A DNA stretch of 64,000 nucleotides from Rhizophagus clarus (Eukaryota > Glomeromycota > Glomeromycetes > Glomerales > Glomeraceae). Position numbers and translations under genes: made by a program. The stretch is from the NCBI GenBank assembly GCA_015698045.1, contig BLAL01000059.1, positions 563,001 through 627,000 on the forward strand, read 5' to 3'. The notes below the pieces were generated by a model. That model saw nothing but the letters and a program-made list of their open reading frames with translations, was not told where the DNA came from and made no database searches. Shown one piece after another: positions 42,664-55,400 of the stretch (position 1 is the stretch's first letter; each line of letters opens with the position of its first letter).

Positions 42664-44020
42664 TTTTTATTTACTTTAAAAAAACTTTCAATTTTGTAAA
42701 CTAAAAAAAAGTGTTTTTAATTACGAAAATTATAAATCGCACCTCTGGTGTTGAAATATAACCTTATATGAGGGGAGGGACAATTTTTAAGATCTAGGCT
42801 GTCTTCCCTTTATAGTAGTTTTATATCATATTAGCTTTATTATAAATATGTAAAGTAATATAAATACATAAAATAAATAATCAGTCACGTTCGTGTCTGC
42901 GTATGCAATGTTCTTTGTCATCATCACTTTATTATCACCTATTTGTTGCTAATTTTTATCAGAATAACAAATAAGTATTAGGTAAGCTGACTAAGCTGTG
43001 CATATTTGCAAATCGTGAAAAGGCTCCTGAATACAAAGATATTACATTAAGATAACTGTTTCGTACACTTTAGGAATAATTTCTCTAAGTAACATAAGTG
43101 TAACCATGTATACTTTGGCCATTTTGATACTAGTAAACATAGTAAATATTACATCAATTATCATGATGAGGTTCCAATTATCATATTCAGAGACCGTATC
43201 ATGAGATATAAGGGGTCCTAATTAATTTTTCACAAAAATATTCATGCAGATCTGTTTTATATTTTTCATAAATACCCTCTCTACCTATTTCCTTTACTTT
43301 TGATCTACATTATAGATGCCAAATTTGTATCAAACTGCACCACAAATGAAGAGAAACCTGTTTTTTTTATTTTTGAAATAACAAAAAAAAATCATTTCAT
43401 CCTTTTCTACTCTTCGGTCAACACACTATTTTCATATAAACAGTTTATTAAAGCGAACAGTATCCCATTAAATATATTCTGTTTCTTTTTCTTTAGACAT
43501 AAATGAATTAAGTGAATAGAAATGGGAGTAGACTTTAGTCGAAGGCATTTTACATAATATAGATACTGTACACTATATCAAAGAAACCTTTGTAACGATT
43601 TATTAGTAAAATTTTATTAATAAAAAACTTTTCTCTTGCGTAAGGCCTTTCGGTCAAGCATTTATATTATTATTTATTATTTGAAACATGTTGTGAGGAT
43701 ATGGGAATACAGGAATGCATTAACTTTTTTCGTCTTTAGGTATAAGCGTCACTCTGGATCTTAACATTTCTTTTTCAGAAATAAGAGAGTCTATACATGA
43801 TATCATTTTCATACATAGGCGCTTTTAGCCAAATGTTCAGATCCATATTTTGATGCAGATTCTTTATGCTAGTATATATGGCCATTTATTTTTGCCAGGC
43901 GATTGTAAAACATATAAAAGGATTATTTCTAGAGAAGCGCTTTAGTATTTCTTTTCCTCTAAGAAATAAAAAAAATAACAACTTCACATAAAACTAATAA
44001 AACAAAAATCTATCTAAAAA
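42664..44020. other. Intergenic DNA
   Basis: No gene supported. TATA-like CATATAAAAGG at ~43910 lies ~105 bp upstream of the small ORF at 44021. Confidence 0.45.
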
Positions 44021-44122
44021 ATGTTCTTAAACTCAGATATTTTCTTGATCACAATTTTCAGTGTCATAATTGTATTTTACGAGATGTTGAGCCATGATGT
44101 CCTAACTATAGAAATAATCTAG
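44021..44122 (+). CDS. Possible 33-residue hydrophobic peptide
   Basis: ATG at 44021 with an A-rich leader. It starts MFLNSDIFLITIFSVIIVFY, a hydrophobic segment resembling a signal peptide or membrane anchor, and ends HDVLTIEII. A TATA-like box ~105 bp upstream supports transcription. It could equally be the first exon of a longer gene, since an acceptor-like CATTTTTTCAG follows at ~44135. Weakly supported. Confidence 0.25.
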   Translation: MFLNSDIFLITIFSVIIVFYEMLSHDVLTIEII

Positions 44123-44765
44123 GGCATTTTTTCAGAAAATGTAAACATTTATATAATCTTTGCCGTTGATATTTTCTTTTTTTCGCAAATATCTAATGCG
44201 ATCAGGAGACAATAACCTCAAAAGAACAGTCTTAATATTATCACCTTTTTCAAATTAATGCGACTATGTGATTTTGGGTTGTATCATCATGTGAAAATCA
44301 ATTTTCAAAAGATTTTTAATTTTACGTGACAATTAATAAATAATTAGCCAATGATTTTAAGATTATACAAGAATAATAAAATTCATAGTTAATTTCGTGT
44401 TTAGAATTTTTTTGTCACGTAAGAAAATAGTGAGAATGTATAAAATTAAAACTTGTTTTGGATGTCAGAAATATCTCTATTGTGGGATAAATTTGAAAAT
44501 AGAGATATGTAATTGTAATAAAACAGCTAAGCCGTCCAGAAAAAACTGAACAAATCTTATTAAAAATGCATTTACAAGAGTCTTTAGCTCTATTTCTAAT
44601 TCTAAACAAATAGATTTTATAAAAAATAAAAATGATAGCTTCGCTTATGGATTTGATTTAACAAAAGGCTTTTAATTTTCATTCTATTCAACATGTAATA
44701 GTTCTTACCAACGTTTATCTGATAAAAAATCTAAATCTAATAAAAAAGTTTATACGTCAGAAAAT

Positions 44766-46066
44766 GTGATACAATTAGAAGAAAACATTGAAATAATTAA
44801 TGTTGAATTTACTACTGAAATTTCACAAGAAAGTACTATGTCAGATAGGTCAATATTTTACAATAAATCTAAACGTAGTAATTCAGAAACTGAGAATAAA
44901 GATAGTACTGAATTGGAAATAGAAGTTAATTACAAACTATCTATAAAAAAAGCAGACGGTACTTCTCTTCCAGCTAAAAACTATTTAGTTATAATATCTG
45001 AATTAGATAAGTTTTTTACTTTCAATTCAAAATAATATCACGGCTCTACGCAAAGATGAAAAAATTGATGCTAATGATTATAATATTTCTTTTAAGTCAG
45101 AAAAGACACAAGGAGCTGATACTTTATTAGTAGATGTATGTGATTTTGAAAATTTTAAATCAGAATATACTAAACTTGTTACTGCAAAAAAGTTATGCTT
45201 ATATCTATTACTATGAATAAAAAAGAAAAAAAAGTTGATGTTAAGCGAAAAAAAAAAGTAATTTTTAAATTATTATTGATTTTTTTGTTCTTAAAAAAAA
45301 TTAATTCTATATTTTTAATTAGGAAACTACTTTAGATGATGATATAGATCATGATGAGGACTCAATTTCAAATATTTATAATAAAAATAAAGTTCCTAAG
45401 ATTTCAGATATTTCTTTGCTTGATCAAAGAATTGAAAAAAATGTTACAGAATTACGAAGAAAAACTTGGTGTTCTATGCATAATAGGCATTGTCTAAAAG
45501 ATCGTGAACCTCATGTTGAAATAAGTAATATGATGTTTTCAACTTGGACAACAGAAATGATCAGTTGTTTACATATTTATTTAATAGTATTACTTTAATT
45601 TAACATTAATATCTAAATATTTTAGCTTAATGGACTTGCATCAGTTAAAGATCCACCAACCCATCCTTTATTTGCATATACCAAAAACAGGTCTCAACAC
45701 ACTTTACCCCAAGTTTCTAATGATTTACAAAATTCAATTAGTCCTTTTTTTTCCAATTTATTTCAGGCATTAGTTGCGCCTCAACTTCTTCAACAACAAA
45801 TATCACAACAATCCCTATTACAATCACCAATACAAACAACTCTAGTAACTCATCAATCTTTACCATCAATGATCAAATTTTTACAATAATTAGATGAAGC
45901 TGAAGAAACAGGAGATTATTACGTTAAATTTCTGAAAGGATTTGAGAAGCAAAGAGTTAAAGTTAAACATTTATACAAATTGAATTATACACAATTTGAA
46001 GCTTGTGGGGTGACAACTATTAGAGATATTGAAACTATTAGAGATGCTGCTAAAAAATATAAATAA
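44766..46066 (+). pseudogene. Decayed multi-exon gene with SAM-like C-terminus
   Basis: Pieces in order: IEIINVEFTTEISQE, then VNYKLSIKKADGTSLPAK and LVIISELDKFF. After a frame change come ITALRKDEKIDANDYNISFK and LVDVCDFENFKSEYTKL. A second part follows an intron-like gap (DISLLDQRIEKNVTELRRK, WCSMHNRHC). After another intron (acceptor ATATTTTAG near 45625) a Gln/Pro/Ser-rich linker runs into LDEAEETGDYYVKFLKGFEK, VKHLYKLNYTQFEACGV, RDAAKKYK, a SAM-like helical bundle. A TAA interrupts FLQ-LDE. It belongs to a repetitive family typical of Glomeromycotina (inference). Confidence 0.55.
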
Positions 46067-46189
46067 TTGTATTATTTTATTACAATATAATATATAAATT
46101 TACAAATTTTAGTAATAAATTGAATTTGAATTTTAGTTATAATATAAAATTTTAATTTTATTTATTATAAAAATTAATATTTTATTCAT

Positions 46190-47382
46190 TTAAAAATATC
46201 CCGATCCTCTAAAATAACCCTCTACCATTCGAGGAGTAATTTGAGAACAAGCTATAAGTAAAAGATAAATAGGATTATAACTAGTATCTACAAAATATCT
46301 ATTTCTTTGTAAAAATTGTTTAATTGTAGAAAAAGCAGTTTCTATAGGATTTAAATCTGGTGAATAAGGAGGTAAAAATTCAACTTTTACTCCAAATGCA
46401 TCTAAATATTCAAGAAGTTCTTGATCGTAATGTATCTTAGCATTGTCAAAAACTAGAACACTATTTGTAGATGGAAATGGGTTCATTTAGGGTAACTATA
46501 AATTAATTTGATTAGTAAATAGTATAATTAGTTGTTATAATATAATTAATAATATACATACCACTTGAGATGCGACAAATTCCTTGAACCTTTGCTTTGT
46601 ACAACTGCTCTCCATAATATCTACAGCAATTATACCTGTTTTTGTTAATGCAGGTAAAAGAGTATACCTTTTGCCTCGAATGAAAACCACCTTTTTTATT
46701 GCTTTTGAATTGATTTCAGAATAGCCATAAAAACATGTTGAAGTACATTCATCTTTTGATGATTCATCCATAAATACCAATTGATCGATTCTATAGTGAC
46801 CTATAGATGCAATAAATACACCTCTTAGCAATTCATTTCTTTCTGAAGTAGCTTTATGTAACTATATAATAATGAATTGAATAGTTATTATTATCTTGCT
46901 AATTTTTTTTAAAAAAAACTAAAAAATTATCTTTTTATATATAATACTATACCTTTTTACATATAATACTACAATAAGCTAATGATTTCCATAAAGTTGA
47001 AACAGAAACATGTTTTCCAGTTCGTGCTTGCATTTCTTCAATATATTCATCAAGATAATAATCAACATGTTTATGAACAATATCACGCAACACCTAATAT
47101 TCACAAATTATAATATAAGTTTGACTATTAAACAAGTATTTGGTCAAATTTACAATTTCAAATTATACTTACATTCATATCACTTCTACTAAAAACTTTT
47201 TTTCTTCCTGGTGTAAGTTTTCACAGATTTACTATACAACCCCACTTTGCATATATATGAATAACTTTCTTAATTAATGTTTCTCCAATATAAAGTAGAT
47301 TAGCTATTTGTCTTTTTGAATATCCATCATTATGTAAAAGTATAATATGCTATTTGAGATTCTTAGCTAAAGTTTTAGCCAT
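46190..47382 (-). pseudogene. Tc1/IS630-type DD34E transposase with three introns and three stops
   Basis: Four exons: 47382-47173, 47093-46953, 46861-46562 and 46495-46190, all joined by GT-AG introns without changing frame (957 nt). The N-terminal part is a helix-turn-helix (NDGYSKRQIANLLYIGE). The catalytic triad is in VFMDESSKDE, VLVFDNAKIHY and YSPDLNPIE, with 34 residues between the second D and E. Stops are TAG at codon 11, TGA in GCIVNL-KLTPGRKK, and TAA near the start of exon 4 (LP-MNPFP). Terminal inverted repeats were not found. An intron-rich DD34E transposase is unusual for Tc1 elements but is seen in fungi. The copy is dead. Confidence 0.8.
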
Positions 47383-48194
47383 AATAACTGATAAAAAAAT
47401 ATTTAGAAGAAAATTTTCAAGAAACAAATAACTTTATAGTTTGAAACTTAGTTAATATTTATTAAGTAATATACTTGAAACTTGGTAGACGTTTTACTAT
47501 AGAAGCTTTGTGAAATTACTAAGAAAGCATTAGAAATCAGAGATGGCAAAAAAATTTATTAGAAGGGTTCGTTTGAAATTTGCAAAAATTGGGAAATCTA
47601 ATTAGATTTTCACGTGGTTATACAATCAGAGTGGGCGCACTAATTTGAAAAGAGCGATAAGCAATAAACTTCAAAGAATGCGTACAGAAGCTAAATGGAG
47701 AAATGATGCGATATCTCAAGGTAAATCATGCGCCATAGAGGAAGAAAAAAAAATATCACGTTATGCATATATACTTATCTGCGCCAAACTGCATCTTGTT
47801 TTTTTTCCTAACTGGATTAAACTGATTTTCTTCCACAAGTCACATTTCTATGAAACAGTATTCTGAATATACGGATGAATATGAAACGTATTAGGTCAAA
47901 TTTACGGCTCTTTTTAATAATAGTAGGAAAAGAGAAGGTTGTTCTCCAATGCAATTATACAATATTTTATCAATCAAAATCAGTCTTAGTGCTAGCACAT
48001 TAGCTAGTTTTTATTGACATCAAAAATCATTAAGAAGAACTTCTATAAATAAAATCATCGAATGGGTTAAAAGAAGAGAAATAAGAAATCAGTTAGTTTT
48101 TCTGATAGTAGCAGTAGTAACAGCAGTAGCAGTAGCGGTAATATTAGAGGAAGCATTGGTGGAGGTAATATTGCAAAATAACTTGATGCTGGGA

Positions 48195-48275
48195 CTCTCA
48201 TTTATGGCTTAGGATCTGAGAACTCCTTTCCTCTTTGATAGCATTATTTATTTCAATCATTACTTTCTTCCAGTT
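48195..48275 (+). repeat. Dispersed 3' module of the coiled-coil family
   Basis: ATGGCTTAGGATCTGAGAAC and CCTCTTTGATAGCATTATTT match the segment just after the coiled-coil gene at 19805-19880. It is preceded by a Ser-codon microsatellite (AGCAGTAGCAGTAGC). Confidence 0.6.
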
Positions 48276-48440
48276 TTTTGATCTATTATTCTACTTTTTT
48301 TTTTATTCATTTTTTACTTAACAGAATGGCCATATTACTTTACAAAAACCTTGAAAATATGAGCAATGTTGAATTGATACAGGTACGATATAAATTTCAT
48401 GTTATAATGGTATCAATTTCTGTGATGATATTGTTATAAT

Positions 48441-48750
48441 GTTGATTTGATATTGTTACTTCATCACCATAATTTATCGTGAAAATATCGTGATGATATC
48501 TATTCAAAAGAATATCAAATTGGCACAGCCTTGATATCATTATGATGTTGGTAATTTCAAAAAAAAGGATGATATATTTGCGATATTGATTTGATATCGT
48601 CACTTCATCCCACAATTTATCGTCAAGATATCGTGACAACATTTATTTAAAAAAATATCTGATCGGTATAGTCTTGATATTGTTATGATATTGGTAATTT
48701 CAGGGATAAAAAAAGATGTATTTACGATATTGATTTGATATCGTCACTTC
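48441..48750. repeat. Tandem repeat, ~145-bp unit
   Basis: Just over two units starting GATTTGATATYGTYACTTCAT and rich in GATATC/GATATT blocks. It lies inside the intron-like gap of the preceding entry. Confidence 0.75.
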
Positions 48751-48969
48751 ATTGCCGCAACTCATTTGTAGTATCGCAACTCATCTGCAATACCGCAAAT
48801 ATTAAACTTTTTTTTTTACAACTTTTATATGTATAACGTGCTGCCATATTATTAAAATAAAATTCTGATATTTTTATACGATTAAGCAAGATTACATAAA
48901 AATATACTATAGGACTTTGACTACTTCTGTATGTCGTCGCCACAGAGGTTGTTAAGATTGCGGTTGCAA

Positions 48970-49250
48970 AGGCTTCCAAATTTTAATAAGAGAATTCTTT
49001 TTACGAATTTCTTGTTCTTGTATAGGTTTATTACGATATTGAGAAGACATTTTTAAAACTTGTTTGATGATGATTCTACAGGTTAAAATGTGAGTCAAAA
49101 ATTTTTTTTTTCTTCTCATTTTTTTTTATTATTATAAATCAATTCTTTCATTAATTATTTTTGCATTGATCTTACCATATCATGATCGAGTATGATTAAT
49201 ATGATGGTCAATTTCGAAAGAAAAAATATATTTTTTTTGATATACTTTGA
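48970..49250 (-). repeat. Duplicated 5' end and promoter of the Gln/Pro-rich gene
   Basis: On the minus strand an ATG at 49049 opens MSSQYRNKPIQEQEIRKKNS and LIKIWKPLQPQS, which parallels MSSQDLDKEQGIRKKDSLIK at 52285. The upstream DNA (TGATCTTACCATATCATGAT) also matches that near 52360. It is a truncated segmental copy. Confidence 0.65.
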
Positions 49251-50224
49251 TATATTTTCTATATGATTTTAAATATTGAGAATTTGGTAAGAAAAGAGTT
49301 TTTTTAATTATTACTTTAACGAAATGTACTAACACTTGTTCTTTTTTTAGACAGGTTCAAAGCATGGGATTTCAACTGGAACTCAGGAGTGTAGATTTCG
49401 GTAAGTATTTTATAACATTATTTTTTAAATCTTTTTTTTTAATGTACTATTACTAACAGTTCATTTCTTTGGAATTTTTCTATTTTGTAAATTATACTAG
49501 TAGTTTATGTATTATTATTTAGCTGTATAATAAAATAATTTATTGGCATTTTAAAATATATTAATCATGTTCTGTCAATCTTTACAAAATTGTGAAAATT
49601 ATCATAAAATGGTTTTAAATACATTGTCAGGATGACATATTTTATGATGTTCTGATAAGCATCAGAAATGGGTTCTAATGTGGTTTTCAAAATGATTTTT
49701 TATTATGTAAAATGTCTTTACAACCATATTAAAATTTGAATTTTAAGTACATTTATGATATCATAAAAGTATCATACGATATTTTGAAAAAATTGCCTTG
49801 TCCAGTAAAAGTAGTCTCATTTTATTTACGAATGTATATTTTAATATACAGTATTTGAAATGTATTAGAGACATTATTCTATTCAATACATTTACTAAAT
49901 TTTATCGACATGGTTAATAAATTTTTAAAACCGGAACGACTTTAATAATAATTCGTGATAATTTATTGGTAAATTGATCTATGATCGGTAGACGATTATT
50001 TGCATGATATGTTTACTATTCGGACACAATTCAATACATTTCAGCAAAGAATAAATTATATATATATTAAGCAAAATTATTGATATGAACTTTATTTATG
50101 ATTAAAAGTGTTAATAATAAAAGTATTAATAATGTAAATGTTAAGTATAATTACTAAATTATAGCTCTTCTATGCTAAATATTTACTATAAACTATTGAT
50201 CGAATAAAAAAATCAAAGCGCTAT

Positions 50225-50390
50225 AACATTATAAGACCATCAAGTTTCCACGAATATTTATTTTCTATCCCTTTTGTTTTTAGAGTATTAAAAATCTTCC
50301 AGAACCTTAAAGTATTATCATCACCACCAGCTCCAGCTACAATGTCCTCTCCATTTGGAGAAATATAAAAATAAAGGACGTGATAAAAAT
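50225..50390 (-). pseudogene. C-terminal fragment of a Cdc20/Cdh1-type WD40 protein
   Basis: The minus strand reads VLYFYISPNGEDIVAGAGG and DDNTLRFWKIFN. This is the well-conserved last WD40 blade of the APC/C activators Cdc20 and Cdh1/Fzr ([22 protein letters not shown]-type end). No upstream blades are found next to it. It lies just downstream of the Gln/Pro-rich gene on the same strand and may have been captured with other sequence. Confidence 0.6.
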
Positions 50391-50454
50391 GTAAAATGAT
50401 ATATAATAAAAATATATTATATAAAATTTATAATAACGCTTCTCACTAGCCTCC

Positions 50455-52285
50455 TTAATTTGCAATCTTCTTAGTTACTTTTTTTTTATGCTTTCTTTGC
50501 TCTCTTTCATCATTATCATCCTTTTCGTCATCATCTTTGGGAAATGACCTTGCAGCACTTATGTAATAATAAGACAGCTCCATTGATATTGTAACATCTA
50601 TTTTATCAGTACAAGCAAAGTCCAAATTTATTGTGTATAAATCTGTATTTGCCATAAAAAAGTTGCGACGAGCTGTCTTGTCATCATCCACCTCCTCACT
50701 TAAATATCTAATCCTATAAATAATAACATTTTGGAGCGCTCTTTCCATTTCTTCTGATAATTCATTTGAAACACATATCAACCATTGACAGAATATAATT
50801 AAAACTGAAACTTTAGATTTTAACTAAGAAATATTATTGTTAGTGCAACTATTCTGATATGTGAAACCTATATTCGACCATAATTCGCTTCTCCATCCAT
50901 CAAAAACTTTTCAAAAACGTTTGCCCATAAAACTAATTTTTTATTTGTTTTCTTTCTTCTTAGCAAAATGCAGAAATAATTTACTAATTATATCTTTTAT
51001 TATTAAATTTCTAGAAGAATGATCAAGGTGTCAAGTACGAAGGAATAGTGCTCTTAATTCAACATAAATGATATTTAAGATCCATTTTGGGAGAGAACTA
51101 TAATTATTTTCTAATATTTCACTCATCTGTTTTTGACTATATTCGCGACTGGTTTTAGGTTCTGTATATTTATCTGGAACATTCACGTTGGGTCTTGAGG
51201 AAGGACTTCTGGGGTAGTGACGTTCTTTAGTAAAATATTGAGATGGCAACTCCAAATTGTTATTTATGAGTTGTCGTTCAAAATTATCCCTATAATAAAA
51301 ATAAATGGGCCCAGAACATATGAATTATAAATATTACAGATTTACTATATATATTTACATTGAAGTGCAGCTCTTCAAAGGCAGAGAACGCAGCAGGAAA
51401 TGTGGTGACATCACCGGAGAGGATTCCAGTGATGTTATTGTTGATATGGGACTTTGACTTTTCCTGTATTTCTCGGTCATAAAATTGACATAATTGGATA
51501 AAATTAGGCTGAATTCATCTGCTATTTTTTTCTTAGTTTTATAGAGATCTGGAGATATATTTATTATTTCCTCAATTCTCAAGAACTCCTCTTTTAACAT
51601 TTTGTCTACAATTATTAAATATCAAGGTAAGTGAACTATTCATATCACAAAAAGAAAAAATAATGAATTTCAATTATAGGTCACCTATTTTTTCTTCATC
51701 ATCAATTTGTTGAGTAGGTTGAGGTGGTAATTGAGATAAGTATTGTTGAGGTTGTTGAGAAGGTAATTGCGACCATTGGTATTTATGATGTGGCCATTGA
51801 CGTTGCTGATTTTGTTGAGGTTGTTGAGGTTGTTGAGACCATTGAGGTAGAGGTGGTTGCGGCCATTGAGGTTGAAATTGTTGAGGTTGTTGAGGCCATT
51901 GAGATTGAGGTGGTTGCGGCCATTGAAATTGAGATTGTTGAGGTTGTTGAGGCCATTGAGATTGAGGTGGTTGTGACCATTAAAATTGATGAGGTTGAGA
52001 TTATTGAGGTTGTTGAGGCCATTGAGATTGAGGTGGTTGCGGCCATTGAAATTGAAATTGTTGAGGTTGTCACGGCCACTGAAGTAGAGTTTGGGGTTGA
52101 GATTGTTGCGGTTGTTGAGATTGAGGTTGTTGCGGTTGTTGAGATTGGGGTTGTTGCAGCTGTTAAGGTTGTTGCGGCCATTGAGACTGAGGTTGTTGAT
52201 ATTGCGGTTGTGATGGCTGCCAATGTTTAATAAGAGAATCTTTTTTACGAATTCCTTGTTCTTTATCAAGATCTTGAGAAGACAT
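50455..52285 (-). pseudogene. Gln/Pro-rich repeat protein gene, multi-exon, several CAA to TAA stops
   Basis: Exon 1 is 52285-51685 (MSSQDLDKEQGIRKKDSLIK, then ~150 residues of QPQSQWPQQPQQ-type repeats). Exon 2 is 51605-51359 (LKEEFLRIEEIINISPDLYK). Exon 3 begins at 51289 (NNLELPSQYFTKERHYPRS). Further coding-like DNA runs to 50455 (ERALQNVIIYRIRYLSEEVD, then a Lys/Asp-rich end). Exons 1 to 3 join in frame. In the repeat, TAA stands three times and TGA once where sister units have sense codons (CCTCAATAATCT against CCTCAACAATCT). Exon 3 ends at TGA 51031. Composition suggests a disordered, possibly transcription-related protein; the family is not identified. Confidence 0.7.
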
Positions 52286-54420
52286 TTTAATGATATCTCA
52301 ATATAAAAAAAAAGAAATAATTGAATAAAAAAAAAAAAAATTTTTTTTATCACCCTTTTTTTGCGTTGATCTTACCACATCATGATCGAAAAAAATTAAT
52401 CTTTTTCTTGCATCGTAATTTTATATCTATGATTAATATAGTTAATTACAAAAAGAAAAAAAATTCTTTTTGTCATTGATCTTATTACATCATATGATAC
52501 AGATTTTTTTAAGGAAAAAAAATATGATTAATATAATGATAGATATTGTGATTAAATCATGGCCAAGTAAAATTAATATTTTTCTCACATTGTTACGATT
52601 AATTTTGAAAATAAGTTTCTTTTTTACCATTGATTTCAATAGATTTTCTAAGAAAAAAAATTTGATTAATATAATGACGGACATTGTGATTATCGAGTAA
52701 AAATTAATCTTTTTTTCAATTTTTTTCTTTTTTTTAAAAATTCTATATCGTGGTTATACTTATTACCAAAAAAAACTTTTTCTGCAAAAAAAGTTGTTTG
52801 CATTTATATCATAACACTACGAGTTATCTTTTCCTTGAACCTTCTCAAACATCTTAAATTGTATAATTAATAATTAACCTCTCCTATAAACAGAGAACAA
52901 CTTACTTTAATATAAACATGAATACAAAATACGTTAGGAATGAGAACGAAAAATAAATTCTTTAGGAAAAAGAGATTATTTAAAGCACTGAACTGAAAGG
53001 AATGATTTCTAGGATAGCGAGTGATTTGAACTAAGCCAAAGTTAGAAACAAGATAGTTTTGGTATCTTTAGGCAGTATGGATAAAGACAATTCACGTATT
53101 AGCCCTTGTTTTACAATTGATTTTTATCAAACTCGCTCTATATTGATTATTTCAGTTCTGTCTCAACCGATCTCTGAGAAAGAAGCAAAGTAGAAATCAA
53201 AGAATGGGAATCATGTATGGAAAAGGAACATCTTAAAAAGAAAGAGGCAACGGTTCTGCGAGTTAGAAATATCTGAGTAGATGATTCATGCTGAAGCTTC
53301 TCTTCTCTCATTTCATCACTGATACTTTTTCTTATGCACCTTATCCAAGAAAGCATCCATTTCTCTTTCCTTTGATGACTTGGTATTCTTAAGCTGGTCT
53401 TATACGCATATACTGTATAAAACTTCTGGTCAAATGATCGTAGCATTGCTTTAAATTCCTAATTAGCTAATTACACATGTGCATATTGCATATTTTACCA
53501 AATTCTGTAGACCAATAAAAATCACAGTTTTCCACTGAGATTATCATTTAATCTCATTTGGATAAATTGTTTATACTTGGCACAAAAAACAGGTTATACT
53601 GTACTAATTAAACTGGCTGGTACTTACAAAAAAGAGATTTTTTTTTCTGTTTTTTTTCTAATTATTATGCTTTTTTATTTCTATCTAAGGCTGTGTTTTA
53701 TTGTGCCATTGATTTACTTATTATATGGCTATATTTATTTTACCATCAATCATCGCTTTGTGTAAAGCTATAGTTTGTGGTTATGCAAATTTCCCACTGA
53801 CATTTTCTCGGGTGTTTAATAGAATAATTGGTCGGCAAGTCATGTATAATGTATATTGATATAAAAGAATTTATTTTTTAGTTGTCTTTCCAGCGCAGAT
53901 TACTAATGTATATTAATTTAATTGATAGTGTGTGACTAAACAAATATTGACGACAACTTTTCAAATAAAAAGGTATCCGTAATTAGACAACTAAACAGGA
54001 ACATCTCAGTGCTAGGATAAGCCTTGTTAGAATAAGCTCAGCAATTCCATACTGAGATTTTTGAATGATGTTTCCCATTTAGGATAGGCCCAACACTTTG
54101 CTAGTTATATATAAATACCCTTAATTTTTCAAGAAAAATAAAGTTTTATAACGATTTCCCTTAATAACTTATTTTCACGTTCCTATTTTTTTTTTAAAAA
54201 AAAAAGAAATAAAAATTTTAGAAAAAATCTTATTTCCACGTCCTTTTTTTTAAATAAATATGATTAAAAAAAAAATTTTCTCCTCCTACCTGAAAGAAAC
54301 TTCGTTTTATCAAAAAAAAAAAAAGAATTTTCTCCTTCTACCTGAAAGAACCTTTAAGTTTTATCAAAAAAAAAGTTCATACTCTTCCTTTTTAAAATAA
54401 CGTGACTTAATTTTAATATA
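52286..54420. other. AT-rich intergenic DNA with diverged promoter-type repeats
   Basis: 52350-52720 holds three diverged copies of a block with TTGATCTTACCACATCATGA and GATTAATATAATGA. The remainder has no convincing gene. Open frames at 53147-53446 (minus) and 53577-53765 (plus) show no motif. Confidence 0.4.
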
Positions 54421-54429
54421 TCCAATAAC

Positions 54430-55143
54430 ATTGATAACACTACTATTATTGACAATAATAATGAAGTTAGCGATGATTTTGATATAATTGATAACCTGAA
54501 CGTGATTAAAGATATATTAAGTATATCTGTTAATCATTCTATAACAATAAAGAATAATTCTAGTACAATTCAAATGTTAATTACAATACTCCAAGGTAAG
54601 TTAACACTATGTTTTTTTGGGTGCATTGATGCTGTATATGGGTCTATCAGGTTACTGATACTGTATGTTTTGATACTGACTAACAATATAAGAACAACTT
54701 ACCACTGCTTCATCTACTATCTCTCCTCCTATTGTCTCTACTTCTCCTCTTAATGTCTCTGCTATTGTCTCTTCTTCTCCTCCAATCTCAACATACATTC
54801 CTTGTCAGATTCAATTTTATCTTTAAGCTTTTCGCTACCCTTAGACTCTTCAGTAACCTCATCATCAATAACTCCCTTAACGACTTTAATTTCATCGATC
54901 TCACCAATTTCCTTGATCTTTCCAATTTCTTTGAACCCGCCAATTTCTTTAAATCTGGCTTCCGGTTCAAATTTAAATTTTATATGCACGTCAGAGGGAG
55001 TCACTTTATCTAGCAGGACAAATTGGATTGCGCCTATCAGCTCATATAAAGATCTGTGTTACTTATGTGAATATTACTGGCATGGTCTTAATACCTGCCT
55101 GAATATTCAGCAAAATTACCAGGAAAGATGCTGCAGGTGTTAG
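54430..55143. other. Ambiguous coding-like region
   Basis: Plus strand: an Asn/Asp/Ile-rich stretch (54430-54595) ends at a GTAAGT donor, and a Ser/Pro-rich frame (54802-55143) ends with Cys residues (DLCYLCEYYW, RCCRC). The minus strand of the second part gives a Lys/Glu-rich repeat frame (KEIGKIKEIGEIDEIK). I cannot decide which strand, if either, is coding. Confidence 0.3.
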
Positions 55144-55289
55144 ATCAGTCCGCACGAGTCAAAAGATTACTATTTACGAAAAGGCGAAAAGGGACCTATT
55201 CTATTTAAAAAGAATTTTTTAAAGCTGGCCGATTTAATCAAATTTTTTGGAAGAATTGAGGAATAGGTTTTTTTTTTAATTCATTTCTG

Positions 55290-55400
55290 GTCGCCTTAGT
55301 GGCGAATTTTTTATTCTATGTAGTTTGTTTGGTCTGCCTGATGGCGGGTTTTTTTTCTGGTTCGCCTGGTGGCATGTTCTTTTTTTGTTTTGATATTTTT
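55290..55400. repeat. Three short stem-loops each followed by a T run
   Basis: CGCCTTAGTGGCGAATTTTTT, CTGCCTGATGGCGGGTTTTT and TCGCCTGGTGGCATGTTCTT are three diverged copies of one ~35-45-bp unit. GCC/GGC stems precede T tracts. No gene lies in the next 600 bp. Confidence 0.6.

Larger units (their letters stand above)
48325..49400 (+). pseudogene. Two small exons of an unrecognised gene
   Basis: Exon 48325-48382 has an acceptor (TTACTTAACAG) and donor (GTACGA) and encodes MAILLYKNLENMSNVELIQ. Exon 49351-49400 has acceptor CTTTTTTTAG and donor GTAAGT and encodes TGSKHGISTGTQECRF in the matching phase. The ~970-bp gap between them holds a tandem repeat and a duplicated piece of another gene, which probably arrived later. 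The protein family is not recognised. Confidence 0.4.

Noticed and set aside
51724..52353. Three overlapping repeat frames on both strands (Val/Glu-, Thr/Ser- and Asn/Leu-rich)
   Set aside because: They are shadows of the Gln/Pro-rich frame, which has a clear start, conserved N-terminus and in-frame splicing.
53577..53765. Hydrophobic plus-strand ORF as a membrane protein
   Set aside because: Short, in AT-rich DNA, with no promoter, splice or family support.
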